A stretch of 64,000 nt of DNA, taken from Monodelphis domestica. Taxonomy: Eukaryota > Chordata > Mammalia > Didelphimorphia > Didelphidae. Every line of letters begins with the position of its first letter. Position 1 is the stretch's first letter. A program made the position numbers and the translations under genes. The stretch is taken from contig NC_077232.1 in NCBI RefSeq assembly GCF_027887165.1, positions 13,913,255 to 13,977,254 of the forward strand, written 5' to 3'. Shown one piece after another: positions 23,241 to 36,560 of this stretch. The notes under the pieces were generated by a model that was not told where the DNA came from, did not search any database, and was given only the letters and a program-made list of their open reading frames with translations.

Positions 23241-24828
23241 TGTGTGAGTATAATTTCAAGTGTATCCCCTCATTCCACCATTTAGGATGCCATTGAGGCA
23301 TGTGATTGAATTGCTGCGTGTCAATTCAGTTCTTGACTAGGGCAAGATTTCATTAGTATTGTGACTGGAATTTAGGACTCTGGGATGAGGACTGAAGTAA
23401 AACCTGACCAATTAGAGACTCCAAGAAGAAGGGAAAAGATGAACTATATAAGACAGATGGAGAATCAAGAGAGTCTCTCTTTTTTCTTCTAGGACCAGAG
23501 CTACTCTATTTATTTGGCCAGCCCGTTTGACCTTATTGAATGTGACAGGGTGATATTGAAAAGAAAGTGGTGGGGCCATAGCAGGCTGGGAGTATAGACT
23601 GAGGCTTATCTGACTGACTGATCTATAGAAAATCATGTCTGCTGACTCCAACAGGCTTCCTCAGCTGACTAGGAGTGGGTACCAAAGAAGTATGGCTCAG
23701 TTTGGAGACTTGTTTGTAATTTAGGCTGACGGGGTGGATTCTCTCTCTATACTTTTGATAACAAATAATTATAAATTAGTGTACCTATATTATAGAGATT
23801 ATAGGGAATTCTGGGAAATACAGTCAAAATAGAAAAAAAAAAGGCTGTTTTAATATATGGGCTTATTCATATTCAATAATATTTGTTCATTATAGTTATA
23901 GGGGAAAAGCAACAGAATATAACAGTATTTAAAACCCAGTTCATTAAAATGATTCAGTGTAATAGAATAGTATTGAATACATTAATATATGAACATAAAA
24001 CCAACAAAATTAAATCTTTAACAAAACAGCAAAATGCAATAAAACACAGAGTTTTATAAAACATTGGAGTCTGAAAAGTCTTAAAAATATAACCTCCAGT
24101 CTTTTTAAAGTTTGTTTTTTTTGTTTTGTTTTGCTTTGTTTTCTTTTCTGTTGAGATTCCTTTTGCCAGTACTGTGGAATGCCTCATATCCAGGAAAAGC
24201 ATGGGTTTTAGGTATCCTAAATTGGGTAGGCCCAAATGGCAAAGAGTTGCAGGGGGATGAATCTTTCTCCTGAATCTCAGGTAAAATAAGCAAAAGGATC
24301 CCTGCACTAAAAAAAAAAATCCTTTGAAATAGACAATGCACTGCTCTCTCATAGAACATGCCATACTTGTAATCAATTTCCTGTATGGAAAAGTCTCTTG
24401 TTCTCCTTGTTCCCCCATCCCCCAGGTCCCCTGGCATGTGGTGGCTAATTGTAGCCTAAGGAAAGAATACCACATCTTTTAACCAGTTAGTTTGTGATTC
24501 TGAAGACACAGGGGCAGCTACCAGCTGCTTGAGTCCTGGGGCTGGCCTGGTGTATTCTGGCTTGGGAAGTCTGAGATTAGGAGTTGCTGGGGCCTGAGGC
24601 TGTAGCTGAGGCCAGGGCTGGGCCAGACCTTGAGAGCGGTCTGAATCAAGAGGGTCAAGTGGATGGCTGGAGACTGGAGCAGCAGGAGCGATCTGAATCA
24701 TGAGAAGCAGCTTTACTTGCAAGGGTGGGCAAAGAGCCTTGGCAGTAGAAATGTAGCTTAAAAAAATTATCTAGGCTATCTTAAAAAAAATTAAGATGTT
24801 CTTGTCTGACTTATAGATGGCAAAAACT
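23241..24828. other. Intergenic, unassigned
   Basis: There is a T/G-rich run (TTTGTTTTGTTTTGCTTTG type) at about 24108-24145 and a GC-richer proline-coding-like minus-strand stretch at 24480-24720. Together they could be a retro-derived minus-strand sequence with its A-rich tail at the low end. I could not name it. A short match near 23795-23825 (GATTATAGGGAATTCTGGGA) recurs at 25081-25100 in an LTR. Confidence 0.3.
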
Positions 24829-25158
24829 GTAAAAAATAAATCATATATCTAATAATAAAAATATTATATTTAATGAAGTTTATTAAGGATTATTAGGAAT
24901 CAAGGAATAAAGAAGATACAAAATAAAAACCACATGTCTATGGCTGATTAGCCCATTCAGAATCACCAGGCTTTGCTTACCACTGTACTTTCTACATCTT
25001 TGCAATGGAAGAGTCCATGGGAGGCTTTACTTCCAGTTAAATACCAATTGTGATCTTACAAATGTGGAGATTCAGGAGAGATTATAGGGAATTCTGGGAA
25101 ATACCAAGGACTTCTGAGGATTGAATTCTAGGGTTCAAAATCTCAATTTTTACAATAA
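24829..25158 (-). mobile_element. Solo LTR (family C)
   Basis: The plus strand reads TGTAAAAAATAAATC at the low end and CAATTTTTACA at the high end, giving LTR-type inverted termini 330 bp apart. The pattern GTTTATTAAGGATTATTAGG (an AATAAA-like signal on the minus strand) parallels the short LTR at 39714-40056. Orientation is therefore minus. It directly abuts an old L1. Confidence 0.55.
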
Positions 25159-25647
25159 ATGACCCTATTTTGCCACATTGCCACTAATATTGAAAACTTT
25201 TCTTTATTGTTATATTGGCCAATTTGATAGGCATTAAATGGTATCTTAGCATTGTTTTAATTTGCATTTCTCTAATCAAAAGTGATTTGGAATATTTTTT
25301 CATATATTTTTTATGGCTTTAGTTTCTTCATCTAAAAATTGTTCACATCCTTTGACTATTTCTGAGTTGGGGAATGGTTTGTAGTCTTAAAAATTTGAGA
25401 AATTAGGCATTATTCAGAAACATTTGTTATAAAAGTGTTTCTCCAGTTTGTTGTTTCTCTTCTATTCTTGATTAGATTAGTTTTGTTTGTATAAAAGCAT
25501 TTTAATGTAATATAATCAAAATTATTCATTTCATATCTTATGATACTCTCTATCTCTTATTTGGATATAAATTTTTGTCTTCTCAGATCTGCCAGGTACC
25601 TTTTGTTTTCCTTAATTTAGTTATGGTATCACTCTTTATATCTAAAT

Positions 25648-25714
<67 letters not shown>

Positions 25715-26869
25715 TTTGGCCATACCTTAGTATGGCCAAATAGTATGTAGAGTGTGAGATATTGATCTATACATAGCTTCTGTTTTCTAATTTTCCCAGA
25801 AGTTTTTGTTGTAAAGCTGGCATTTTGTGGTTTATCAAACAATAGGTTGCTAAGTGTTTATTGTATACCTATTCTATTCCATTGATCAATCATTCTATTC
25901 CTTAGCCAGTATCAGATTGTTCTGATGATTATAGCTCTACAGTACAGTTTGAAATGTGGTATACTAGGTCTTTTCCTTAAATTTTTTATCAGTTCCCTTA
26001 ATTTTCTTAATAATCTTTTCTTCCAAATGAATTTTGTTATTATTTTTTTCAACTATATATTTCGTATGGCATTGAATAAATGAGTTGATTTAGGTAGAAT
26101 TATAATTTTTATTATATTAGCTTGTTCTACCCATGAGCAATTAATATTTCCCCAATTGTTTAGATCTGACTGAATTTGTATAAATAGTTTGTGTTAGTTA
26201 TGTCATAAAACCTGTATTTTCCTTGACAAGTATATTTCCAAATATTTTACATTTTTGAATGTGATTTTAAGCGGAATTTCTCTTTCTAACTCATGCTGGG
26301 GGACTTTTGTTGGTAATATATAGAAATGCTATTGATCTTTTGTATGTTGCAACTTCACTTCCTTGTCTTCTTTCTTATTTATTTTATGGTTTGATTTATC
26401 TAGATCTGAAAGGGGGAAGTTGAGGTTCCCTACTAGTATAGCTTAACTGTCTATTTCTTCCTGAAGTTCATTTACTTTCTCCTTTAAAAATTTAGAGGCC
26501 ATACCATTTGGAAAACATATGCTTAGTCTTGATACTAATTCATTGTTTATAGTACCTTTAAAGTAAGATATAATTTTATTTTTTATCTCTTTTAATGAGA
26601 TCTATTTTTGCTTTAGCTTACTTTAGATTCCTACTCCTGCTTTTTTACTTTAGGTGATTCACAATAAATTCTGCTCTAGTCCCTTATCTTTAGTTTGTGT
26701 GTATCTCTCTGCCTCAAATGGGTTTCTTATAAACAGCACACAGTAGGTTTCTGTTTTTTTAATCCATTCTTCTATTTGCTTTATGAGTGAGTTCATCCCA
26801 TTCACATTCACAGTTATGACTACCACGTGTATATTCCCCTCATCTTATCTTTTCCTTTTGGATCTTATT
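25159..26869 (-). mobile_element. Old L1 fragment (ORF2 region)
   Basis: The reverse strand follows marsupial L1 ORF2 order. The C-terminal region is near 25190-25420. RT-region landmarks follow, for example 26090-26160 parallels 41040-41115 of the younger L1. The ORF2 start region near 26783-26825 parallels 52470-52510. Frames are destroyed. A long (AT)n tract is embedded at 25653-25712. Confidence 0.75.
25653..25740. repeat. (AT)n tract followed by perfect 11-bp-arm palindrome
   Basis: About 60 bases of alternating AT are followed by TTTGGCCATAC, a CTTA loop and GTATGGCCAAA (25715-25740), a perfect inverted repeat. Both lie inside the old L1, and comparison with other L1 copies suggests the palindrome arose locally. 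Confidence 0.95.
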
Positions 26870-27775
26870 CTTTTAGAAAAGTCTGTTACATTTGATTTTG
26901 CCACAATGTTTCACTACTGGGGTATAATGTACTCCTGGTTCTACTCATTTCACTGTGTATCAATTCCTGGAGGTCTTCCCAGTTCACATAGAAATCCTCC
27001 AGTTCATCATTCCTTTGAAAACAATAGTATTGCAGCACCATCAGTTACCACAATTTGTTCACCCCTTTCCAATCGATGAACACCCCATCATTTTCCATTT
27101 TTGCCACCACAAAGAATTTGGATATCAATATTTTTGTACAAGTTTTTTCTTTTTATTATCTCTTTGTGGTAGAAACCCAGCAGTGGTATCACTGGATCAA
27201 AAGGAAAGGATTTTTTTAAAAGCCCATTGTGCAGTATTCCAAATTTTCCTCCAGAATGTTTGGATGAATTCACAACTCCACCAGCAGTGTATTAGTGTTC
27301 CAATTTTGCCACATTCCCTCCAACATTTATCAGTTTCCTTTGCCACCATATTGGCCACTCTTCTAGGTGTGAGGTGGTATCTCAGAGTTGTTTTGATTTT
27401 TATTTCTCTAATCAGGTGGGATTTAAAACATTTTTTGATGTGTTTATTGATAGTTTTGATTTCTTCATCTGCAAACTACACATTTATATCCCTTGATCAT
27501 TTGTTATTTAGGAAATAGCTTGATTTTTTGTATATTTGACTTAGTTCCTTATATATTTGGGAAATTAAACCTTTTTCAGAGAGTTTTGTTATAAAAATGT
27601 TCTCCCAGTATGTTACTTTCCCTGTAATTCTGGTTGCATTGGTTTTGTTTGTGTAGAAACTTTTTAATTTAATAGAATCAAGTTCATTAATTTTACATTA
27701 TGTAGTTTTCTCTATCTTTTGCTTGGTCTTAAATTCCTTCCATTCCCACAGACCTGACAGGTATGCTATTCTATG
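26870..27775 (-). mobile_element. L1 3' part (ORF2 C-terminus)
   Basis: A second L1 joins the previous one near 26870. Its segments parallel 7800-8480 and 39000-39710 base by base in order, with the L1 3'-proximal sequence at the low end. It is more diverged than those copies. It has no intact frame, and its mirror frame on the plus strand (26955-27518) is a shadow. Confidence 0.8.
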
Positions 27776-29416
27776 TTCACCAATTTATTTATTATTTGAA
27801 ATCAACAAATAATGAGTAGACAATTACAAGAATTGTGTTTTGGCAATCGAGTTTGAGGATTATCAAATAAACTTAATGACTTCTGTTTTCAGGATATTTT
27901 AAGGCAATGACCACAGCTGAAGTTTAGGAGAATAATGAGATATTGGAAGTTTGCGAAGACAAGGATAGATTTAGAATAGGTGTTGTGAGAAGGAAATGTA
28001 ATTCCTCATAGCAGTATACAATACACTTGTCAATTCTGTAATGAAATCAATCTGCAAGGTTTTGTGATATTCTCAATTTTTTAATAGTACCTGAGTAGGA
28101 GGAAAAGCAATAATTACTAGGAATAATGTGGTGTAGGTATCTGACAATACTTAAATAAGTGATTGATCATCCTATCACAGAGAAAGAGATTAGCCATTTG
28201 TCCATTCCCCTAATTTTCACTTTCATGTATTATTTACATATTTATTTGCAAAATATATTTTCTGTGCCAAACACCATATTTGGAGCTAGTAATCTAAATA
28301 TGAAAACTAAGTCCTAATGTGTATTTTTCCTTATATTTGATTCATAGGAAATTGCTTATAAACATAGATATATGCATGTAATAAAATTAGATACACAAAA
28401 ATGTTGTGAAGAATTTTCAGGAATTGTGTTAAAATAACATGAAAACTCAAATTAAAATCCTCATAGTTAGTAGTGTCCATGATGAGCTTTAAAGGAAGAA
28501 AAGGTATTTGTTTGAGCAGCAGAGTAGATTTGAGAGTGTCTTTCAGACAGCCTGTGTTTAGATAGCATGAACGGGTTGGGATTTCAGGAATGAAAGAGAG
28601 CAAGAAAATGAGTTTAGATTCAATGTGAATAAATTGAAAAGGAGTGTTGTGCAATAAACCTTCAAAGGAAGAGTAGTTTTGAGTCAGCGCCTGACAAGCT
28701 GTAAACCTGCAACAGATGAGCTCTAATTTGGGACTGTAGACCAAAATGAGCCATTGTTGTTCCTTTGTCCCTGGAACCAAGGAATAATATGGACACAAAC
28801 ACTTATATTATCAAATATTATTCTATCAGCTTTGTGGAGACCGAAACATCCCTACCATAACTAATCTTTCTAAAATTCATCAGGTCTTCTGCTTTCTTTT
28901 AAGGTTTAGGATTCCACAATCTCTAAAAAAAATAATTCAATATTTATATCATTTTAACCATTAGGAGGTCACTAATTCTAATAACTCTAAATTTCTGTGT
29001 TGGCAAATTTAAACTAACTCTCCTATTTATGGACTTGATTCAAAAGAATAAAACATGAAGTGAGTTGTCCAAATCAATCATCTTTTGTACACAGTAACAT
29101 TTATAGATTTCCCCTAGGTTTCCATATCCTCTTGAACCTTCTGGCGATTTTCTACAATGTTGAATATAGCACAACAAACCAAAAGTTTTGTGACTAGAAT
29201 TTTATACTGAGAGTCCCTCATATTCTTTTTACTGTAAGAATATTCTTCTCTTTCAATCATTTCATTTTTCAAAAAAATTTCTCTCAATACTTTTTTCTCA
29301 TTGCAACCATGTCAGTTGTTTTGCTTTGTGCTGTTCATTTTAAAAGAAAAAGTAAAGAATGCATATAACATAGCCAAGGTTCTCTTTGCTTCATTCTTTT
29401 GCCATTGACATATCTT
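27776..29416. other. Intergenic, nothing recognised
   Basis: AT-rich DNA. A 155-codon minus-strand open frame at 28331-28798 has no family resemblance, no supporting splice sites and ordinary AT-rich composition, so it is not annotated as a gene. Confidence 0.4.
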
Positions 29417-29623
29417 TTTTTTTTAAAACCCTTACCTTCCATCTTGGAGTCAATACAGTGTATTGGCTCCAAGGCAGAAGAGTGGTAAGGGCTAGGCAAT
29501 GGGGGTCAAGTGACTTGCCCAGGGTCACACAGCCAGGAAGTGTCTGAGGCCAGATTTGAACCTAGGACCTCCCGTCTCTAGGCCTGGCTCTCAATCCACT
29601 GTGCTACCCAGCTGCCCCCACCG
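29417..29623 (-). repeat. tRNA-derived marsupial SINE with 12-bp target duplication
   Basis: A complete reverse-oriented SINE runs from its T-run (A-tail in reverse) through GGTCACACAGCCAGGAAGTG to GCTACCCAGCTGCCCC, the tRNA-like head. It is flanked by TTGACATATCTT at 29405-29416 and 29624-29635, a perfect direct repeat created by LINE-mediated insertion. This copy looks young. Confidence 0.92.
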
Positions 29624-29635
29624 TTGACATATCTT

Positions 29636-32600
29636 ACAAGATGGGTTTTGACCTGAATTTACATTCATTGTTTTATTAAGTGCTTCTAGCTTTGTGCCAT
29701 CTGAAAATAGGTTGGATTGCTCTCTTGTACTTCACCAAGCCCTTAGAAAAGGTGGGATTTGAGTTACTGCATTTGGGGGACACATTGATGGAAAAGACGG
29801 GGCTCCTTCACATTATATGCAGAAGAGTAGTCAGTAACTAACTTTGAAGATTTTAAGAAAGAGAATCCCGAGAGTTATTAGTTTTAAGAAATTCTTCAGT
29901 CATAACAAAACCTAATGAGATTGCTGAAATACTTTCTCCATCCTCAGAGTTGTATTTTCAGCATAAAGACAAGATGAAGGAATTCTGGCAAAAAAGAAAA
30001 CAATCAACAATGAAGGCAAGGACTAAAAAAAGAGTACAACTGGGAAGAAAGACTATGAGGAGCCATAATATCTTGTCCTATGTAATGGAGAAGAATTAAC
30101 TGAGATGAAGGAAAATAATTGTGAGAGATTTTGCATGCCAAGGCTTTAGCAAAATTCCATCTGCTGACCATGCAGGAGGAATAAGAAATATCATGCAGCT
30201 AACCCAACTCAGGCTGGATATATCCTAGAAGACAGCATGATGCCATTTTCTTGGAGGACATTGTGATGACCATCTGGTGGCAATTATCAAATCAGATTAC
30301 ATCACTATTTTCTCTCCTAAACCTAAACATCAGAAATTTGAAAAAGAGTATTAAAGAAAAATTGGGAAATCAGAGTAAAGCGATTGTGGTTTATAAAAAG
30401 AAATGAGGGGATTTTATATATATTCAATCTCTAAAGGTTCCAAGAAAACAATCTTGTGCAAAAGGGGAATAATTGAACCAGAAAATAATCCCAAATATAG
30501 CTTATTTTGCAATATTCTTAATTGACAGTTTTTTCAGGCATCTAAACACATGGTACTTGTGGTCATTTAAAGCTTAATATTATTTGATATTTTATTTATC
30601 TTTTGCTGTTATATTATAATGATAAAACTCCATAGAAAGTCAATTTCACCAAGTTCTCCTAAACCCCATAAAAGCTTGTAGGGAAAGATAAACATTTTGT
30701 AGTTTTCCATCACTAAATCTCTTTCAGACAGATGAGATGTGAAGGTTTTGGTTGGATAAAGCTGTAGAGTGATTGTCGAATTCTGAATTAGTTCTATTTT
30801 CTGATGCCTTAGTAAGCCAATGATAGATCCTTCTTTCAGTCTGTTACATCAGATTCAGATTCTGCCCCTGGCAAATTTTATCCAAACAGCCTAATATAAG
30901 TAAGTGATCCCCAAAATGTCTCCATAATTATGTGTCTGATAAGAATGTCTTTCTATATTTGGGACTCGCAGCCTTTTCTCAAATAAGGGTATTCTTGGGG
31001 AACCAAATTCTGCCACTTGGATCCCAACATTGAGTATATTCCCTCCCTGCTATGTCTCCTCAATCATTGTCCTCAATGAGTTGCTTCCATTCATGGTGAT
31101 GCATTTCTCGCTATCTATGTTACCACATACCGTGTATACATACTTTCTATCTGGCTGCTTGCTGCACAATACACAATGTAAAAGCCTATGATTTTACCAG
31201 TTTCCTCAATACCTTTTTCCTTATAACATCAAACCAAAATCTTTTCTTTACTCAATGCTGTGAGGGCACAAAAAACCCAATTCTACCAGAAAGACCAAGT
31301 AGTCAGGAATATCAATGACATTTCACCAATGAGAAAAATAATACTGTAATAACAACCTGTCCTATTTCTGGAGCTTTCCTTACAGGAGGTTTTTTGAAAA
31401 GTAACTTGTCAATAAGCAATTCACACTTCAGATACATAGAGAGGAAGGCCCCTATAACTGTCTCCTTCCTTTCTATACGTGGGCCTGTAATCCATTTTTA
31501 AGTGACAAGGAGGCTCTCCCTTCTGATATTCAGGAAAAGAAAACTAAAAAAGCAGGATCACAAGTAATCTAGAGAAAATGGCCCTAATTTGCCAAAATCC
31601 ATGGCCAGATTCCAAAATCTATGAAGTATTTAACAGTAGAGAAGTATAATAGGATTGCGGATATGTTTTCAAGAATTTATCGGCACATTTTCTGTTTCTA
31701 AAGGTTTTGTTTTTCTAATAATCTTTTAGACTGTTCTATTTTGAACAGTCCCTCATATTAGGGAATTCCTAATAGGAGATATGACACAGACCTCTGTTTT
31801 GGTTAAACAGAAAAGATAGCCAAATAGGGTATATTTATCGGACTTTTTGCCTTCTGGATATTATTCCTTTTGTTCCCTATGGATAGGGAGTGAAAATGGT
31901 CTCATCTTTATGCCTCTGGAGTGTTAGTCAAAAAAACATGTTGACCAGAGTCAGAAAGTGAGATCATTGGGGACCGTCCTGACCTGCAACTCTTCACCTG
32001 CATCCTCCTTCCTGAGTTAAACAACTCAAGTGATAAAATAAGTTTGGTCACCTGCTTCCTTGTTTCAGTCCCTGCAGTATTAGCAGCTTCCCTGGGGTTT
32101 GAGATGTCCAAAGTGCTGTCCTATCTGTCTTAATTGAGTGCTTAAGGACTTCTGGAGTGATACTTCTACTCTCACCAAACTAATTCTCTGCAATGGCTCA
32201 ATATTTTCAGATATTACATCAGGTAGATTCTAGCTTTAGATGAAAAGGCAGGAAGAGAGAGTGATAGTTTCCATGACATGGACCAAAGTTCCTAGGCAGT
32301 GTTGAATCTAGTCTTGAAAACATTAACCAGAAAGCTTTGACCAGTGAAAGTATACACTAAATCAACCCTGAATTAATATATTCATAATAGTAATAAAAAG
32401 AATTTCAACAATTGATGATACCCTCACCATCATTTTTTTTTCTGCCAGAGATTTTGATCATAATCCAGATATACTTGCCCATTCTGGAAGACACTATTTT
32501 CAGTCTTCCCATCAGTTTCTTATTGTGGGACTACCACGTAACCTTGAGAAAACCCTGATTTCTCAATACAGGGAAATGTAACCACAGAGTATGCTATCAC

Positions 32601-33165
32601 TTCATCTTTTATTGCTACAGATATCACGTGATATGGTATACTTGCATTTTTTACCTGAATATAAGGAATATAGAACTGTACACTAGTTTCATTTATATGG
32701 CCCTTATTACAAACCCCATTTTGTTACTATTAATTAATATTAAAACTACTTATTTTTAAAATATCAGTCTTTTCATTAAAGAATTAGAGTTTTCTTTGTA
32801 ATGTTCTAACAACTCATTGCTGTGACCCATCCTGAATTATCTACATAGGAACAATTTCATTCTTAGGCCATGATTACCTTCACTTACATTGACACATGAC
32901 CAACCATTTTATTCACAATGTCTAGAACAGTGCTTTATATGTAACAGGTGATGAATAAATGTTGGCTGACTTCTTGTTCTCAAAGAAAGATTGGAAGAGG
33001 ACAAAATGACTTGACTATTGTCTGTAGTAGAGTATGACAAAATTTAAGCATCTAAATTCAAATATGGACATATGGACAAAATTTAGTCTTCTAAAAGATT
33101 TTTAGAGAATTTGGGCTACTTTCTTTTCCATTTTAAATAAAAGGAAATATTCTTTTATGAAGTTA
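29636..33165. other. Intergenic, nothing recognised
   Basis: A 3.5-kb AT-rich stretch without recognisable exons, repeats with clear ends, or long open frames on either strand. I looked for V2R exon landmarks here, because a duplicated gene might have left exons downstream of 23037, and found none. Confidence 0.4.
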
Positions 33166-33860
33166 CAGCTGAGAAGTGGAGCCTACATGGTAGAGTAGAG
33201 GCAAGGAAACCTCAAACCTCTCTGACCATATTCTCAAAATAATTTTGAAATGGACCTTAAGAAGAATTCTGGTGGAGTACAATCAATATGATAACAGAGT
33301 GAAACAACCTTTATTTATTTATTATTTTTTTGTAGAAAACATCTGGGAATATAGACAGAGAGGGTGAGTTACACTGAGGTGAGAGGGAGGTTATTCCACA
33401 GTAAGATCACACCAAGGATCAGAGATAAATAGGGAGAAGTAAAGAAGGGAGGATGAAATGAGGCAGGTAGTAGTTCAAATCAAATAGTCCAGATAAAGAA
33501 GAGTGAATGGAGAGAAGGGCAGAATCAAAACTGGAAAATAAGATGGAAGGAAATTCACATTTTGTAATCAAAATGATAAATGTGAATGGGATGAACTCAT
33601 AAATAATATAGAAGCAGATAAAAAAGTGAATTAAAATTGAAATCCTACGATATGTACTGTATAATAACACATTTGAGCAGGGATATAGAAAGAGAGTAGA
33701 TGTGAGGCTGGAGTCAATGTTTTAACCTGGTATAAATAAGGCAAGATTAGCAATCTAGTTCTCAGATATACCTAAAGCAAAAGATAGATCTAATTAAAAG
33801 AGATGAGGAAGGGAATTGCATCTTGGTGAGGAGAAATTGACAATGAAGTAATATCAACAT
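33166..33860 (+). mobile_element. Decayed L1 fragment, plus strand
   Basis: The start resembles an L1 5' end (GAAGTGGAGCCTACATGGTA), and 33570-33605 matches the ORF2 start region read in sense (AATGTGAATGGGATGAACTC). The segments between are shortened. It is one of the few L1 pieces on the V2R sense strand. Confidence is limited by decay. Confidence 0.5.
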
Positions 33861-35018
33861 TAAACATCATTGAAACACTTGTTTTTAGCATTGTGCTCAT
33901 CCATTATGAATATCAGTTGATAGTACAAATTGGTAAACTGAGGTAACCACTGAGTATTGAACAAAATCTAGGGCACATGTTTACAATAAGCTTTTGTTCA
34001 CATCCAAACAATATTAAAACACATATTTTTCTCTCAGTGGATTTCAGTTTGAACTCCACACTTCCAAATAATTTTGATTAAGTCCTTTAGCAATGTTTCA
34101 GTGTAACCAAACTGAGGTGCAAAGTATTTACCTGTACTCATCTCAAACCTATCTAAAGTATAACAGAACTTCTCAATTAGTTTCTTTTTAACTCAAAACA
34201 TTGCTACATTCCTAATTAAAGTCCATCAACCTCATTCCAATTTATAATTTGTTGTGTCTATTTCACACCAGAATTCAAAGTATCAACTAGTAACTCTATT
34301 CCTTAGTCTTATTTCTTCTGGCTCCTCCTCTTTGCCATTATTGTAAGTAGAGGAAAGGAAAGGAAAATACTGAATTGTATTGAATCCTCATGACAAGCCC
34401 TTCTTGATTTCGGGGCTGGTCAAAGTTGTCTTGTTAAGGACATACAGTTTGCATATCAAATACCCCTAACCTATTGAGGTGTAAAACTTAATTCTCTCTC
34501 TAGTAGGAATTCACACATAATTTCTATCTGGATACATGTTCATCTCTGGATCATAAATTCCTTTCTATACATTGTGCAAATTTTTCCTTCTTCTTTTTAA
34601 AAAGCAGTCATATAACCTTAGTCAAAGACAACACCGTTTAGAAATTCTCTCCTTTGCAAAATACCAAAATTCTTATTACTTACCTTATTAAATCCCGTGC
34701 ACAGATTAGCCACTTCATAAAACTTCTTGTGTCATGTGATTTCTTGCTGTTAATTCTGACAGCACATACATTAAACAAATCTGATTTGAAGGATTCCCAG
34801 TTTTAAATTCTAGAATAAGTTCTTCTCAACAACATAACAACTTCTGAATGACTTTTACATCTATAAAGTAGCCAGTACAATTTCCATCCATATAGAATAA
34901 ACATTCCTCTCTGTGTCAAGCTGGCTAGCAATCACATTTAGACAATTCTCAAATTCACTGAAACCATCATGCATTACAAAGTTTAGCAAAACAAACCTCT
35001 AACCATGAGTTTTTGTGC
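33861..35018. other. Intergenic, nothing recognised
   Basis: AT-rich sequence with no gene or repeat I can support. The minus-strand provirus to the right ends abruptly near 35019, without an LTR on this side. Confidence 0.4.
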
Positions 35019-35118
35019 TCAGTAAGATCTGGCTAACATTTCTATCAATTTTGGGGGGTTGTTTGGAAAATGGCAGGTTTTGATGTTTACAGTTATAGAC
35101 ATCACTTGAAGTGAAGGG

Positions 35119-35841
35119 TCAGTATTGATGGACCAAAGGGCCACCTGGGACCATGGGGCCCACCATGCATACTGGGAGAGTGGAGGAAGTAGAGGAGGGG
35201 GCCTCAGGCGCTTGGTGGTTGCGTTGGTTGCAGCCTCTGGTGTGGTGGGTAGGGGGTGAAGGAAAGAGGGGGGCCGTGGAAGGTGCCACTGCGGCTTTGT
35301 TATCCTCATTTTGAGGGAGTGGCGGAGGGTAAAGTGGAGGTGGGAATCTTAGTGCAGAAGGCAGAGGGGGTATGGGAGGATCTTGGGGGAGGCTCATCCT
35401 AAATTGGCAAGACTGCAGGCGAGCCCCGATTTTTGTCAGGTTCGGGACTAACATCAGGATGTAGTACCCAATTAACTTGTGAGACTAAGGCTTAGGTGGA
35501 GGGGGGGTGGACCATTACCCACATTGGATGCCTCCACAATCAGCCCGAGGCAGGAGGGGGGGTTTAAAGCAAGGTCTTGCCACGTTAAAATGTAAGGCAT
35601 TTGATCGGGATGCCCTTCTGGGCCAGGAAGTAAGATGTGGCCTGAGATGGCAGATATGAGGGGTTTCTCCAATGTCCCTCCCCGGGGCCATCCACTCCTG
35701 AAGTTTGGCCATTCTGAATTGCAAAGGGTTTGTAGTCCCCCCCCCTTTTTTTAACTGAGACTCCCAAATTCTGCGCCCAAGTTTTGAAGTCGGTGTAGTG
35801 GCTCAGGACAAGGTCTAGGGGGCAGTTTGATTCTGACCCAT
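35119..35841 (-). pseudogene. gag pseudogene: matrix and proline-rich linker
   Basis: The start codon at 35841-35839 is followed by a short stretch with the MGQ-type myristoylation start expected of gammaretroviral matrix. A one-base shift after about eight codons moves the frame. Downstream the matrix signature can be read in overlapping frames, for example PGPEGHPDQMPYILTWQDLA, followed by a proline-rich linker (PPIPPLPSALRFPPPLYPPP) at 35454-35230. The capsid start is recognisable in a third frame down to 35019. A G/C homopolymer near 35735-35750 is probably one source of frame loss. Confidence 0.8.
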
Positions 35842-36540
35842 CTTCGTTCCCTTGCTTGTGAGAATGGCAGGCAACCCAAAGCCAATAACACAGAAAATAG
35901 ACAGATAAAAAATCCTTTTAGTTGATCCAAACAATGTTTGGAATGGGGAAGGAGCTTGTTCAAGACTCTTCCCTGCCCTTCCTGGTGCCTTGCCAAAAAG
36001 GCCCAGTGTCCTTCTGCTCTAGGGGCCTCGGGTGCGTCCACCCTGAGACCTCCTTCCAGGGGAATAGATTTCCCCACCAGGGACTCAAACCCTGGCCTCT
36101 CTGGAGGGGGGGGGGGGGACTCCAACACCCTGAAGTTCCACTTCTTGGTTTCTCAGCTCATGTGAAACCCTTTCCCTCCCTCTAGCCAAGTCACTTCCCG
36201 ATTTTCTGTTCCCTTGCAGGAGGCAGGAAATACAAACCTCACCAATCCTTACTCAGAAAGGGGCGAGGAGGTGGGCTGTCACCTCTGCCTGGTCAGGCAG
36301 GGTCAGCCAGTGGCTTAACATATTATGGTCCCTATATCGCCCAGGAGACACGGTTATTATTTGTCCACTAAGTCATATGCCAATCCGGTGCCCACGTCCC
36401 CCCTTACACAATCACTCTCACAGTCACTCTCACATTCATTCGTCAATCAACTCACCTTCAGGGTTTCAGCACAAGAGCTGGGAGAGCTTTCCCTTTGCAC
36501 TGGTGTTTCCTGGGGGTGGGGGGTAGGGGGCGGGTCTTAC

Positions 36541-36558
36541 TGTCCCCATGAGCCCCCA
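36541..36558 (-). promoter_or_regulatory. Primer-binding site, tRNA-Pro-like
   Basis: The minus strand reads TGGGGGCTCATGGGGACA, two bases inside the LTR end. The first nine bases match the proline-tRNA primer site used by many gammaretroviruses; the rest has mutated. Confidence 0.75.
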
Positions 36559-36560
36559 TA

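Noticed and set aside
23954..24475. 173-codon minus-strand open frame
   Set aside because: Includes translated homopolymer A-rich sequence and no recognisable domain; may be part of an unidentified retrosequence but not a supported gene.
26955..27518. 187-codon plus-strand frame
   Set aside because: Shadow of an L1 ORF2 region on the opposite strand; the same mirror frame recurs at other L1 copies.
28331..28798. 155-codon minus-strand open frame
   Set aside because: No family motif, no supporting splice sites or start context, and composition is like the AT-rich surroundings; most likely a chance frame.
23038..33165. Search for remaining exons of the orphan V2R copy
   Set aside because: No exon 3, linker or seven-transmembrane landmarks were found on either strand, so no larger pseudogene is claimed.
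35751..36128. Minus-strand leader frame with a hydrophobic stretch upstream of gag
   Set aside because: Considered as an N-terminally extended gag-like product, but it is not in frame with either gag frame and the locus has several frameshifts.
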